A DNA stretch of 54,837 bases from Nitrospira sp. Ga0074138 (GTDB taxonomy: Bacteria > Nitrospirota > Nitrospiria > Nitrospirales > Nitrospiraceae), in contig LNDU01000015.1 of NCBI GenBank assembly GCA_001464735.1, forward strand, positions 1 through 54,837, read 5' to 3'. This document shows positions 45,008-53,345 of the stretch, one piece after another. Numbering within the stretch: position 1 is the stretch's first letter; the number at the start of each line of letters is the position of its first letter. The notes below the pieces were generated by a model, which saw only the letters and a list, made by a program, of their open reading frames with translations, was not told where the DNA came from and did not search any database. The position numbers were made by a program, and so were the translations under genes.

Positions 45008-48000
45008 GTGGCCTTCGTCCACCTGCATACACATTCGTCCTTTTCGCCGATGTGGGGCGTGCCGACGGTGGAGGTCCTCTGCCAGGCGATCAGGAATCAA
45101 GGGCAGGAGTTCCTCGCCCTCACAGATACCAACGGGCTGTACGGCGCGATCCGCTTTCTGGAGGTCGCCCGTGAGCATGGACTGAAGCCGATTCTAGGCG
45201 CTGAACTTGTCTCCGGTCAGCACTGGGCCGTGTTGCTCGCAAAGAACCATACCGGGTACGCCAATCTCTGCCGGATTCTCTCCGCTCGCCACTGTGATGC
45301 GTCCTTTGAGTTCATTGGGACCGTGGCGCAGTATCGCACGGGACTGATGATCCTCTCTGATGATCCGGTCGCCGTGGCTACCTGGCAGGTACAATCGCCA
45401 GAGGATCTTTACGTCGAGCTGACCGCGGGTCCCGCCTTACCAGAGGCGGTCGCGTTGAGCCGCCGACTCAGACTGCCGCCGGTGGCCACGACCCGCGCCG
45501 CGTTCCTGCATCCAGCCGACTATCAGGCCCATCGACTGCTGCGGGCCATTGCTGAGAACACGACGCTCTCACGACTCAAGCCCGATCACTGTGCACTCCC
45601 CTCCCACCGGCTCATGCCGGAATCCGTGCTCGCACGACATCTGCCGCATGTCCCGGAAGCCGTCGCCAACACTGGGCGAATTGCTGAGCAATGCCACACC
45701 GAGTGGGACTTCAAACAGACCATCTTTCCCTCCTTCCGCCAGCTTTCTTCTGAAGGCGCCTTCGAGACGCTGCAGCGCAAGACCTATGACGGCGCCATCT
45801 GGCGCTATGGGACCTTGTCGGCTGCGGTCCGACAGCGAGTGGAGAAGGAACTCGCGGTGATCCGTGACAAGGGCTATGCCGATTACTTCCTGGTGGTGGA
45901 TGAAATTGTCCGCCAAGCGCCACGGACTTGTGGGCGCGGCTCCGCCGCCGCTTCGATCGTGTCCTATTGTCTCGGCATCACACATGTGGATCCGATCAGG
46001 CACAACTTGCTGTTCGAACGATTCCTGAATCCCGGGCGTCATGATCCGCCGGACATCGACATTGATTTTCCCTGGGACGAGCGTCCGGCCATTCTCGACT
46101 GGGTGTTCAAGCAGTATGGACACCAGCATGCGGCAATGGTCGCCAATCAGAACACCCTTGGCACACGCGCCGCCTTGCGCGAGATCGCGAAGGTCTATGG
46201 CCTTCCGGCTGGAGAGATCGGCAAGGCGTTGAACTTTTTGCAGCGACGAGCGGACTTCGTCGATGTGCAACCAGGCAAGACCGTGCAAGAGTGGGCGCGG
46301 GATGTCTGCAGGGCGTTGAACTTGAGAAATCCCTGGCCGGAGATCCTCTACTGGTCCACCCAATTGGACGGCCACTTCAGGAATCTGGGTGTCCATCCCG
46401 GTGGTGTCGTGTTGGTCCCGGATGAGATCCGGCGCTATGTGCCGTTGGAAATCTCCGCCTCTCACTTGCCGGTGATTCAATGGGAGAAGGATCAGACGGA
46501 AGAGGCTGGATTGGTGAAGATCGATCTCTTGGGTAATCGTTCACTCGCCGTCATCCGTGACGCCATCGCAGCCGTTGCCCGTAACACTGGCACGGTCATC
46601 GACTATGCGACGTGGGATCCGATCACTGATCCAGCGACGAATAATCTGATTCGGCGCGGTGAGACGATGGGCTGCTTTTATGTGGAGTCTCCCGCGACGA
46701 GGCTGTTACTCAAGAAGCTCTGGGGAGGGATGCCTCCAGAGCGACGAGCCGTGGCGGATGTCTTCGAATATCTTGTCGTCGTGTCGTCCCTCATTCGTCC
46801 CGCCGCGAATACCTTCACGGAAGACTTCATCCGACGAGCCCATGGCGAGCCCTATACCTCTCCGCATCCGGTCCTGGACGAGATTCTGTCTGAAACTCAC
46901 GGCATCATGGTGTACCAGGAAGACGTGATGAAGGTCGCCGTCGCCTTGGGCGGCTTTTCCGTCGAAGACGGCGATCAGCTCCGAAAGGTCCTGAGCAAGA
47001 AACATAAGGCCCGGCGGCTCCATGACTATAAGCTCCAGTTTTACAAGGGTGCCCTGAGCCGTGGCATCGAACTCCCTGTCATTGATGCGGTCTGGGCCAT
47101 GATCATGAGCTTCGCAGGGTATAGTTTCTGTAAGCCCCATTCCGCCAGTTATGCGCAGGTCAGTTTCAAGTCTGCTTATCTCCGCGCCCACTATCCGGCC
47201 GAGTTCATCGCGTCCGTGATCAGTAACCAGGGCGGATACTATTCCGCCTTCGCCTATCTGTCGGAAGGCAGACGGATGGGCCTGACGATCCTCCCACCGG
47301 ACATCAATGAGAGTGTCTGGGCCTATACGGGATGTGGATTCACCGTTCGAGTGGGTCTGATGCAGATCAAATTGCTGCAAGAAGACCTCGTCAAGCAGAT
47401 TATTGCGGAACGAGAGAGGAATGGGCTCTACCGATCGCTGTCCGATTTCTTGAGTCGCATGAAGTTGGACTACGCCCAAGCCAAGCTGTTGATCAAAGCC
47501 GGGTGCTTCGATTCGATTGCCGGTGAACTCACGAGACCAGCCCTCCTCTGGCGGGTCTTCGCCGCACAGGCGACGAAGCCACCCAGCTATATCCCCATCC
47601 CCACGGAGTATTCAGCCCAGAAGAAGCTGCATCATGAATTGACCCTCTTCGGCTTTCCGCTCCACTGCCATCCGCTTGATCTGTTCACGGAGGTGCTAGC
47701 TTCCACTCCACACATTCCGGCCAAGGATGTGGATCAGTATGTGGGGAAAGAAGTGACCCTCGTCGGTTGGCTTCTGACGGAGAAGATTGTCTCGACCAAG
47801 AAAGGTGAGCCGATGGAGTTCATGACTCTGGAGGATCAGACCGGGATGTATGATGCCACGGTGTTTCCCAACACTTATCGGAAATACTGCCATCTCCTGG
47901 CCATAAATCAGGCCTATGTGGTGACAGGCCTGGTCGAGGAGCATTTTTCGACCGTCACGGTTACCGTGAAAATCCTACAACTCCTAACCACTGGTGGAGT

Positions 48001-48040
48001 CCCCGCTCCGAGTGAGCCTCTTGAGGAGCTACGCGTGTAG
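45008..48040 (+). CDS. dnaE2: Error-prone DNA polymerase DnaE2
   Basis: This 1010-residue polymerase III alpha-like enzyme performs damage-induced translesion synthesis with ImuB. The N-terminal PHP domain starts FVHLHTHSSFSP; the polymerase core has CGRGSAAASIVSYCLGITHVDP in two blocks and the catalytic PDIDIDF (348-354) with Asp349/Asp351; FAGYSFCKPHSASYA and a C-terminal OB domain (about 910-995: VTLVGWLLTEKIVSTKKGEPM) follow. The length fits DnaE2. The GTG start lies directly after the imuB stop, so translation is coupled. The genome should also carry a replicative dnaE. Confidence 0.96.
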   Translation: MAFVHLHTHSSFSPMWGVPTVEVLCQAIRNQGQEFLALTDTNGLYGAIRFLEVAREHGLKPILGAELVSGQHWAVLLAKNHTGYANLCRILSARHCDASFEFIGTVAQYRTGLMILSDDPVAVATWQVQSPEDLYVELTAGPALPEAVALSRRLRLPPVATTRAAFLHPADYQAHRLLRAIAENTTLSRLKPDHCALPSHRLMPESVLARHLPHVPEAVANTGRIAEQCHTEWDFKQTIFPSFRQLSSEGAFETLQRKTYDGAIWRYGTLSAAVRQRVEKELAVIRDKGYADYFLVVDEIVRQAPRTCGRGSAAASIVSYCLGITHVDPIRHNLLFERFLNPGRHDPPDIDIDFPWDERPAILDWVFKQYGHQHAAMVANQNTLGTRAALREIAKVYGLPAGEIGKALNFLQRRADFVDVQPGKTVQEWARDVCRALNLRNPWPEILYWSTQLDGHFRNLGVHPGGVVLVPDEIRRYVPLEISASHLPVIQWEKDQTEEAGLVKIDLLGNRSLAVIRDAIAAVARNTGTVIDYATWDPITDPATNNLIRRGETMGCFYVESPATRLLLKKLWGGMPPERRAVADVFEYLVVVSSLIRPAANTFTEDFIRRAHGEPYTSPHPVLDEILSETHGIMVYQEDVMKVAVALGGFSVEDGDQLRKVLSKKHKARRLHDYKLQFYKGALSRGIELPVIDAVWAMIMSFAGYSFCKPHSASYAQVSFKSAYLRAHYPAEFIASVISNQGGYYSAFAYLSEGRRMGLTILPPDINESVWAYTGCGFTVRVGLMQIKLLQEDLVKQIIAERERNGLYRSLSDFLSRMKLDYAQAKLLIKAGCFDSIAGELTRPALLWRVFAAQATKPPSYIPIPTEYSAQKKLHHELTLFGFPLHCHPLDLFTEVLASTPHIPAKDVDQYVGKEVTLVGWLLTEKIVSTKKGEPMEFMTLEDQTGMYDATVFPNTYRKYCHLLAINQAYVVTGLVEEHFSTVTVTVKILQLLTTGGVPAPSEPLEELRV

Positions 48041-48058
48041 CCAGTACACTCTCGCCCC

Positions 48059-48961
48059 ATGCCACTCTCTCCCCTGATTCGTTTCGGCACTTCCACCTGG
48101 ACCTATGAAGGCTGGCAAGATCAGGTCTACCTAAAGAAGTACGCCAAGACCACATTTGCGCGGGAATGTCTGGGCGAGTACTGCCAGTACCTCCACAACG
48201 GTGAACCGTGCTTTCGCACCGTCGGGAACGACTCCACGTTCTACCGCTCTCCAACCGCCAACCAACTCCGACACTATCTGAATCAGATCCCTGAAGATTT
48301 CGAGATGTGCTTCAAGGTCTGGGAAGAACTCACCATTCCACAATTTGCGCGTCAGGCCCGATATGGTGCCAAAGCGGGACAACCGAATCCCCGGTTCCTC
48401 GACGCGAAGCTCTTCAATGACCTTGTCCTCACGCCCTATCGCGAAGCCAACTTCGAGCCACACACCGGCCCACTCTTGTTTGAGTTCCAACGGCATGGGA
48501 TGTCCAGCGAAGAATTCTGCTCGCGTCTCGATACCTTCTTCAGTCAGCTCCCCAAGGACTTTCGGTACGCAGTCGAGATCCGCAACGCTGGCTTGCTGGG
48601 TTTTGACTATTGCAAGGTCTTAGAGCATCACGGCGTCGCCCATGTCTATAACCATTGGTCCTACATGCCGTCGTTACGTGAGCAGCATCAACGGATGGAG
48701 GAACGCTTCACAGCGCCGTTCACCGTCCTGCGGCTCCTGACGCCGCTCAAGATGTCCTACGAAGCCGCGAAGAAACGAGCGGAGCCATACACGAAGATTG
48801 TGGAAGAGCTTCCCGAAATGCGTCGAGACACCGCGGAGCTGGTGAGACAAGTGGTGGGTGAGAAACGAAAGGCGTATGTCTTAGTCAATAACCGAAGCGA
48901 AGGGAACGCGCCCTTGACCATTCAGGCCCTACGGAATGCGCTGCAGCCCACGGAGACGTAA
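48059..48961 (+). CDS. DUF72 family protein
   Basis: This 300-residue TIM-barrel protein has the DUF72 features: RFGTSTWTYEGW at the start, NDSTFYRSPT, FEMCFKVWEE, LLFEFQRHG, YAVEIRN and YVLVNNRSEGNAP at the end. The biochemical role of DUF72 is unknown. It starts 18 bp after dnaE2 and has no separate promoter that I can see, so it is part of the mutagenesis operon. A clear ATG with a weak ribosome site opens it. Confidence 0.92.
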   Translation: MPLSPLIRFGTSTWTYEGWQDQVYLKKYAKTTFARECLGEYCQYLHNGEPCFRTVGNDSTFYRSPTANQLRHYLNQIPEDFEMCFKVWEELTIPQFARQARYGAKAGQPNPRFLDAKLFNDLVLTPYREANFEPHTGPLLFEFQRHGMSSEEFCSRLDTFFSQLPKDFRYAVEIRNAGLLGFDYCKVLEHHGVAHVYNHWSYMPSLREQHQRMEERFTAPFTVLRLLTPLKMSYEAAKKRAEPYTKIVEELPEMRRDTAELVRQVVGEKRKAYVLVNNRSEGNAPLTIQALRNALQPTET

Positions 48962-49269
48962 GCGTTGCCTATGTCCATTTTGGCTTGTCCTGAAAACAGA
49001 AATTGGCCATCCCTACCTGGCCGGGCGATCCTCACTCACGCACGATGAAAAACCACTGCCTAACAGCCTTGGGGATGAGGGTCAAAACGGAGACGGCGGT
49101 ACGGCTGGCAGCGAGACCAACTGCCACGGCAGTCTTGTTGACTGTTCGAGTGTTACACTCTCTGGTTTTTCAGAGTTTCGATTGTCTCTTACGCCAACAA
49201 CTTGACCGAGATTCTCCCGGACTGCACCTGCGCCAAATAGCCGGCCTCCGCGTTTCGCCAGTTCACTCA

Positions 49270-49301
49270 TCCCACACCATACAGAATTGTGCGGTGTGGG
49301 A
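49270..49301 (+). terminator. Hairpin with 9-bp stem
   Basis: TCCCACACC pairs perfectly with GGTGTGGGA across 14 nt. It lies 47 bp before a conserved palindrome and has no T-run. It may end transcripts of the mutagenesis operon or form part of the leader. The second lipoprotein region lacks it. Confidence 0.35.
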
Positions 49302-49316
49302 GGACTTGTCCTATTT

Positions 49317-49332
49317 ATGAAGAAATCTTCAT
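49317..49332 (+). promoter_or_regulatory. Conserved palindrome upstream of lipoprotein 1
   Basis: ATGAAGA-AA-TCTTCAT is a palindrome with 7-bp arms. The same palindrome with AG in the centre lies at 53224-53239 before the second lipoprotein gene. In both places TCATRTTCCGG and a TTATA/TTATG block follow about 20 bases later, so operator and promoter were kept together. Confidence 0.65.
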
Positions 49333-49445
49333 CTTCTACTCATGATCTCCTCATGTTCCGGGATTATAGTTAGCACAGTACGATTCTGGTGAATGACCGT
49401 GTGATGGGCGGACAGGGGTCGGAAAAGAACATTTAAGGAGCTATT

Positions 49446-49646
49446 ATGAGAACACTTATAACTGCCATAGTCGTGACAGGCTGGATGCTCGTGACAGGTT
49501 GCTCTTCTCTGAAGCAGCCAGATGCCCATGTTAAGCAATCCAACGCTTGTTTTGATAAAGGACGGTCCGGCTATTGGTGCCCTAACACCGCCAAAGCCGT
49601 GGCATCCGATGCCTCAACAAAAATAGATGAAAAAGTCTCAAACTAG
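49446..49646 (+). CDS. Small lipoprotein 1 (66 aa)
   Basis: AAGGAG precedes the ATG. The protein has a lipoprotein signal (LITAIVVTGWMLVTGC) and a short mature part with two Cys around FDKGRSGYWCPN. It is a paralogue of the protein at 53346-53744: the signal, the G(C)(S) lipobox and the DKGRSGYWCPN block are nearly identical, but this copy ends after 25 more residues while the other has a coiled-coil extension. The function is unknown. It should be anchored in a membrane on the periplasmic side. Confidence 0.8.
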   Translation: MRTLITAIVVTGWMLVTGCSSLKQPDAHVKQSNACFDKGRSGYWCPNTAKAVASDASTKIDEKVSN

Positions 49647-49668
49647 TGTGCGGTGTCATGTCAGAAAC

Positions 49669-49697
49669 TTGACTTTAGCCTGGCTCGGCAATAAGAT
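49669..49697 (+). promoter_or_regulatory. Sigma-70-type promoter of the riboswitch module
   Basis: TTGACT (49669-49674) and TAAGAT (49692-49697) are 17 bases apart. The 98-bp repeat that recurs at 54740 starts one base before this -35, so promoter and riboswitch were copied as one unit. Confidence 0.65.
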
Positions 49698-49703
49698 ACC
49701 GCC

Positions 49704-49826
49704 AAAATCGTTCCAAAAGGAAAACTAGGGTTCCGGCTTCCTTCACCAGGGAGCGTCTGGTCCAACCGGGAGATCATGTACTGAGGTACATGGCCTTTTG
49801 GGAATTTAGCCTTTCCACCAGGAGGC
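49704..49826 (+). ncRNA. ykkC-type (guanidine-I) riboswitch, copy 1
   Basis: The diagnostic blocks of the guanidine-I aptamer are in order: CTAGGGTTCCGG (49725-49736), TCTGGTCC (49757-49764), GGGAGA, a short hairpin ATGTAC-TGAG-GTACAT followed by GG, GGGAATTTAGCC corresponding to the GGGATAAAAGCCC block, and ACCAGGAGG. The last block contains the AGGAGG ribosome site of the next tiny ORF, so ligand control could be at translation or at termination. CTGGTCC is followed by AACC rather than the usual GAGAG, which I cannot explain by eye. The family normally controls guanidine exporters, guanidinases and their carriers. Confidence 0.75.
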
Positions 49827-49832
49827 TTCGTT

Positions 49833-49919
49833 ATGCAACTCTACTCCACTTCCATAGCTCTTCCCCTGCCAGGCCAGTCTGACTTGCTACCCCGTCAGAG
49901 AGGTCTGCCATGGGCATGA
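49833..49919 (+). CDS. Tiny ORF A (28 aa) behind the riboswitch
   Basis: An ATG stands seven bases after AGGAGG, an ideal ribosome site. The 28-residue peptide begins MQLYSTS and has no known motif. Its TGA overlaps the next start by four bases (ATGA). It may be a leader peptide, or the remaining start of a lost gene. Confidence 0.4.
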   Translation: MQLYSTSIALPLPGQSDLLPRQRGLPWA

Positions 49920-50065
49920 CCGAACGTCCGGATACGGGTTTGCCTGCTTCCGCTACACGTCCTTCTGAGACCCTCAACCGCAGCCTCAGTCTCTGGAACA
50001 GCTTCACAGTCGCCTTCCGCCATGATCGGCCGAAAATTTCTTTGGCGCAGGAGAAATCGGTATGA
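49916..50065 (+). CDS. Tiny ORF B (49 aa)
   Basis: This frame begins inside the stop of ORF A and ends ATGA-overlapped with ORF C. The peptide starts MTERPDTGLP and contains SLWNSFTVAFRHDRP, which has the look of an N-terminal tail of a transporter. An ATG six bases upstream (49910) is also usable, with AGAGAGG before it. No family is recognised. Confidence 0.4.
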   Translation: MTERPDTGLPASATRPSETLNRSLSLWNSFTVAFRHDRPKISLAQEKSV

Positions 50066-50193
50066 GGGAATTACTGTCGGCATTGCCGCGTACCGATGTT
50101 TTGGGGCTCGCGATATTCAGCCTTATCATTGTGGCATTTATGATCAGTATCTGTATTTCAAGGTGGAAGGACCGTAGGTGGACAAAAAAGTAA
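50062..50193 (+). CDS. Small single-span membrane protein C (43 aa)
   Basis: AGGAG is nine bases before the ATG, which overlaps the stop of ORF B. The peptide has a polar N-terminus (MRELLSALPRTD), one strongly hydrophobic helix (VLGLAIFSLIIVAFMISICI) and a basic cytosolic tail (SRWKDRRWTKK). The in-out arrangement follows the positive-inside rule. It could be a small subunit of a membrane complex under riboswitch control. I do not recognise it. Confidence 0.55.
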   Translation: MRELLSALPRTDVLGLAIFSLIIVAFMISICISRWKDRRWTKK

Positions 50194-50499
50194 ACATCCA
50201 GAGTGGAGAGGTTTACATGGTCATCGGGTGGATCCTCGAATACCACAGCACTTGAAAGGCGCATTCGAAAGTCTTCCGCAGTCTGATGCACATAAGCAAT
50301 CCATTGGATCACCAAGAAAACCGCCTGTTTTGTCTCTCTCACGAGTCCGTGTCGTCGTGCAAGCCACCTGCCGCTCGTAAACGTTTTCTTCCTCCGTTTA
50401 GAGTTGCGAGACCACGAGGGTCTATGCCTGCCGATGAGTCGGCTATCGAGAGACTATCGTGGGCATCTCATCTGTCCACAGAATTCATGACGAGGAATT
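50194..50499. other. Spacer before the TonB-dependent receptor
   Basis: A 12-codon frame at 50217-50255 has a good ribosome site (GGAGAGG) but is too short to name. Nothing else is recognised in these 306 bp. The region may hold the receptor promoter. Confidence 0.4.
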
Positions 50500-52551
50500 A
50501 TGGACACGAGGCGCGCCGTGACATTCGTGGTAGCTGTGGCGGTAGTTTTCAGTATTTGTGAAAGAGCTCAGGCTCACGATCCGGATGAACCGGAATTGGA
50601 AGTGCCGGAGGTCGCAGTCATCGGTGATAAACCGGTGGCGGCATCCTCTCAGCAGTTCATTCCCGATAAAGAAATTGTCTTGCAGCCCCAGGGTAGGCCT
50701 GCCCAGATTCTTCGGCTAATCCCGGGAATGCTGGCCGTCGAGCATTCCGGTGGAGCCGGAAAAGCAGACCAGTATTTTCTGCGCGGCTTCGATGCCGACC
50801 ATGGAACGGATGTCGCGTTCTTCCTTGATGGAATGCCGATCAATCTGCGCAGTCATGCACACGGACAAGGCTATGCCGATTTGAACTTTATCATTCCCGA
50901 AACGATCGAAGGCGTCGACGTCAATAAGGGCGCCTATCTGCCTGAGTACGGAGATTTTGCGACAGCGGGATCGATCAATTTCCGAACACGTCAGGCGGTA
51001 AAGGAAGGAATCATTCAAGGGGCCGGAGGAGAGTTCAGCACGCAGCGATACATGTTGATGTTTTCTCCGACCAAAGAGCGGGTGCGCAGCCTGTTCGCTG
51101 CCGAGGGCTACTATACCAATGGCCCGTATATCAACGACAACCAGTATGTTCGGACCAATCTATTGGGCAAAATCACGACCTATCTGACCGGGCGTGACGA
51201 ACTCAGCGTGAAGGGGACTTTTCTCTATTCCAAATGGGATGGTTCCGGAGAGATCCCGTTGCGGGCGGTGACCGACGGTTCGCTGAACCGTTTCGGTGCG
51301 ATCGATCCGTATGAGGGGGGAAATACACTGCGTACGACCGGTCAATTGGACTACCACTACGACACCACGTCCGGAGGCCAATTCTATATGAAGGCGTATG
51401 GCCAATATTACCGGCTGGATTTGTTCACGAATTTCACGCTTTTTCTCAACGATCCAGTCAACGGCGACGGCTTTGCGCAGTTCGATCGCCGTGCCATCTA
51501 TGGAGGTGAGATCGGATTCAAACAACGAGCAGAGATTCTCGGGATGCCCAGCATGGGGACCGTGGGACTTCAGACGAGGGTAGACGACGTTCATGCGAAA
51601 CTGGGCACGCAGTTACGAAAACAATTCACCGGCACGACCATCGACAGCGATGCATTCTCAGCCTCCTACGCGCCGTTTGTGAAAGCCGAGGTGCAGCCGC
51701 TGCCGTGGTTAAGGTTTAACGGCGGGGTACGGGGTGAGGTGTTCACCTTCGATGTGAGTAATCGCTGCGCGACTTGCGTGGAGCAATCGTCCGGACAGAA
51801 CAGTTCCGGTATCGTCCTCCCAAAAATGAATATGATTCTGGGTCCATGGGCGGGGACGGAATTCTTCATCAACTACGGCGAAGGCTTTCACAGCAACGAT
51901 GCGCGATCTGCTGTGCGGCCAGGGGCTTCTCCCATATCCCGGTCGATCAACTATGAAATCGGGGTACGGTCCAGACCTTTGGGACCGGATAAGCTTGAGT
52001 TACTCGCGACGCTCTGGCGAATGGATATCAAATCAGAACTCGTGTTCGTCGGCGATGAAGGAACCACGGAAATTCGAGGCGCAACCAGGCGTCAAGGTGT
52101 GGAAGTCGCCGCTCGAGGTCAAGTCTGGGGCCCGCTCTACGTCAACGGTAGCTTTACATGGACGCACGCCGAGTTTCGAAACGGCGACGCGATCCCATTG
52201 GCGCCGGAATACATCGCCTACGGAGCCGCGATTCTGAAATGGCCGGAAGGACTGACTTCGCAACTTCAGGCCACCTACATGGGAGTTCGGCCTCTACTCG
52301 AGGATCGTAGTATCAAGGCGCCCTCGTGGATCACATTTGATTTGTCCGAGCGGTATCTCCTTCCGATGCGGCTTCCTCATGGCCGGATGGAGGTGTTTTT
52401 GTACGTCCAAAATCTGTTCAACACGGAGTGGGAACAGGCAATCTTCGCCTTTGAATCAAGACTCAGGGCAGAACCGGCCGCAGTCAACGACATCCATTTT
52501 GTGCCGGGCAATCCCCGGACGTTCTTGGGAGGCCTTGCCTATCATTTTTAA
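50500..52551 (+). CDS. TonB-dependent outer-membrane receptor
   Basis: This 683-residue protein has a signal peptide (VTFVVAVAVVFSICERAQA), a plug domain (about 45-165: LRLIPGMLAVEHSGGAGKADQYFLRGFDADHGTDV in short blocks, YFLRGF, FFLDGMPIN, GAYLPEYGDFATAGSINF) and a C-terminal 22-strand barrel that closes with GGLAYHF. A His-containing acidic start (AHDPDEPELEVPE) may serve as TonB box area. It imports an unknown substrate driven by TonB-ExbB-ExbD. Relatives carry siderophores, cobalamin, nickel or simple sugars; nothing here fixes the choice. It lies downstream of the riboswitch module but 300 bp apart. Confidence 0.95.
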   Translation: MDTRRAVTFVVAVAVVFSICERAQAHDPDEPELEVPEVAVIGDKPVAASSQQFIPDKEIVLQPQGRPAQILRLIPGMLAVEHSGGAGKADQYFLRGFDADHGTDVAFFLDGMPINLRSHAHGQGYADLNFIIPETIEGVDVNKGAYLPEYGDFATAGSINFRTRQAVKEGIIQGAGGEFSTQRYMLMFSPTKERVRSLFAAEGYYTNGPYINDNQYVRTNLLGKITTYLTGRDELSVKGTFLYSKWDGSGEIPLRAVTDGSLNRFGAIDPYEGGNTLRTTGQLDYHYDTTSGGQFYMKAYGQYYRLDLFTNFTLFLNDPVNGDGFAQFDRRAIYGGEIGFKQRAEILGMPSMGTVGLQTRVDDVHAKLGTQLRKQFTGTTIDSDAFSASYAPFVKAEVQPLPWLRFNGGVRGEVFTFDVSNRCATCVEQSSGQNSSGIVLPKMNMILGPWAGTEFFINYGEGFHSNDARSAVRPGASPISRSINYEIGVRSRPLGPDKLELLATLWRMDIKSELVFVGDEGTTEIRGATRRQGVEVAARGQVWGPLYVNGSFTWTHAEFRNGDAIPLAPEYIAYGAAILKWPEGLTSQLQATYMGVRPLLEDRSIKAPSWITFDLSERYLLPMRLPHGRMEVFLYVQNLFNTEWEQAIFAFESRLRAEPAAVNDIHFVPGNPRTFLGGLAYHF

Positions 52552-52655
52552 GAACAACCTCATGTAAAAGCTTCTATTTCACAATTTAACGATCATCTTA
52601 CCGGTATTTCAATGGCGGACGATGAAAGACTCCCATCATATATAGGGAAAACTCC

Positions 52656-52751
52656 GTGTGGACACGCCCGAATTCCATCATTGATTCCGCTGTCACGATT
52701 GCAGCGTCTTTAATAGTTGCCTTCTACTCGGTTGGTAAAGTGCGCACTTAG
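52656..52751 (+). CDS. Possible 31-aa membrane peptide
   Basis: A GTG with AGGGA ten bases upstream opens a 31-residue frame with one hydrophobic stretch (AVTIAASLIVAFYSVG) and a basic end. It might be a small membrane peptide or chance; size and start codon give little support. Confidence 0.25.
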   Translation: MWTRPNSIIDSAVTIAASLIVAFYSVGKVRT

Positions 52752-52765
52752 CCAGGATTCCGCAG

Positions 52766-52948
52766 TTGATTGGTTTTGATGTAGAGTCGGTGGCCAAATT
52801 CTCCTGTAGGGATAGGAGGTTTGGCATGCGCCCCCGTCAGGCTCTCGCGTCACCGCTCTATCCGAAGATTCGCTTCACGTTTACGGACCATCCGATCACG
52901 GTCTGGGCCGGAGGTTATTGCCCCCTTAGCATTGATCATCTTTCATAG
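52766..52948 (+). pseudogene. Possible transposase N-terminal remnant
   Basis: The peptide contains LYPKIRFTFTDHPITVWAGG, which resembles the first strands of IS1380/IS4-type transposases, but it ends soon after. No catalytic DDE region or inverted repeats were found. It is weak evidence of a former insertion. Confidence 0.3.
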
Positions 52949-53223
52949 TCTAAATCTGTTTTCTGTTGTAAAGCATCGGACAGGGTAGCTGGAAGTACAA
53001 GTTGGAGCAGACGGGACAGAGCCACAACACTTCTTAAGAGCCCGGATTTGCCTGAATACAGCAGTGACCTGCCCCACACGAACAACATTGACTTACATTG
53101 CCACCAGGACCGTCCCGGGCCCCACCTGCGGCCAATAGCCCCCCACCTAGCATCTCGCCAATTCTCTCCTCCCTCACTTCCAGGATTTGGAATTCTGTCA
53201 TACCTTTCGATCACTTATGACTT

Positions 53224-53239
53224 ATGAAGAAGTCTTCAT
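53224..53239 (+). promoter_or_regulatory. Conserved palindrome upstream of lipoprotein 2
   Basis: ATGAAGA-AG-TCTTCAT matches the palindrome before lipoprotein 1 except at one central base. It is followed by TCATATTCCGG and TTATGAT at the same distance as there. Confidence 0.65.
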
Positions 53240-53345
53240 CATTTCCTAACGGTCTCTTCATATTCCGGAGTTATGATCCAGTTGTGGGCGCGAGATGCAA
53301 TACTTAGACGTCATGGTGCAGACCGAAGCACAAGGAGGACGCGTT

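Larger units (their letters stand above)
48962..49445. other. Intergenic region with hairpin and conserved promoter block
   Basis: Up to about 49200 nothing convincing is seen; a frame from 49003 has no ribosome site. From about 49205 to 49500 the sequence is recognisably similar to 53095-53450, upstream of the second lipoprotein gene. It includes a 9-bp hairpin and the palindrome described separately. Confidence 0.5.
52552..53345. other. Region with IS relic and promoter block, no intact gene
   Basis: It contains a possible small membrane ORF (52656-52751), a possible transposase remnant (52766-52948) and the second promoter block homologous to that before lipoprotein 1 (from about 53095). 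The rest shows nothing recognisable. Confidence 0.5.

Noticed and set aside
49003..49320. 105-codon frame after the DUF72 gene
   Set aside because: No ribosome site, no motif, and it runs into the promoter block conserved before both lipoprotein genes.
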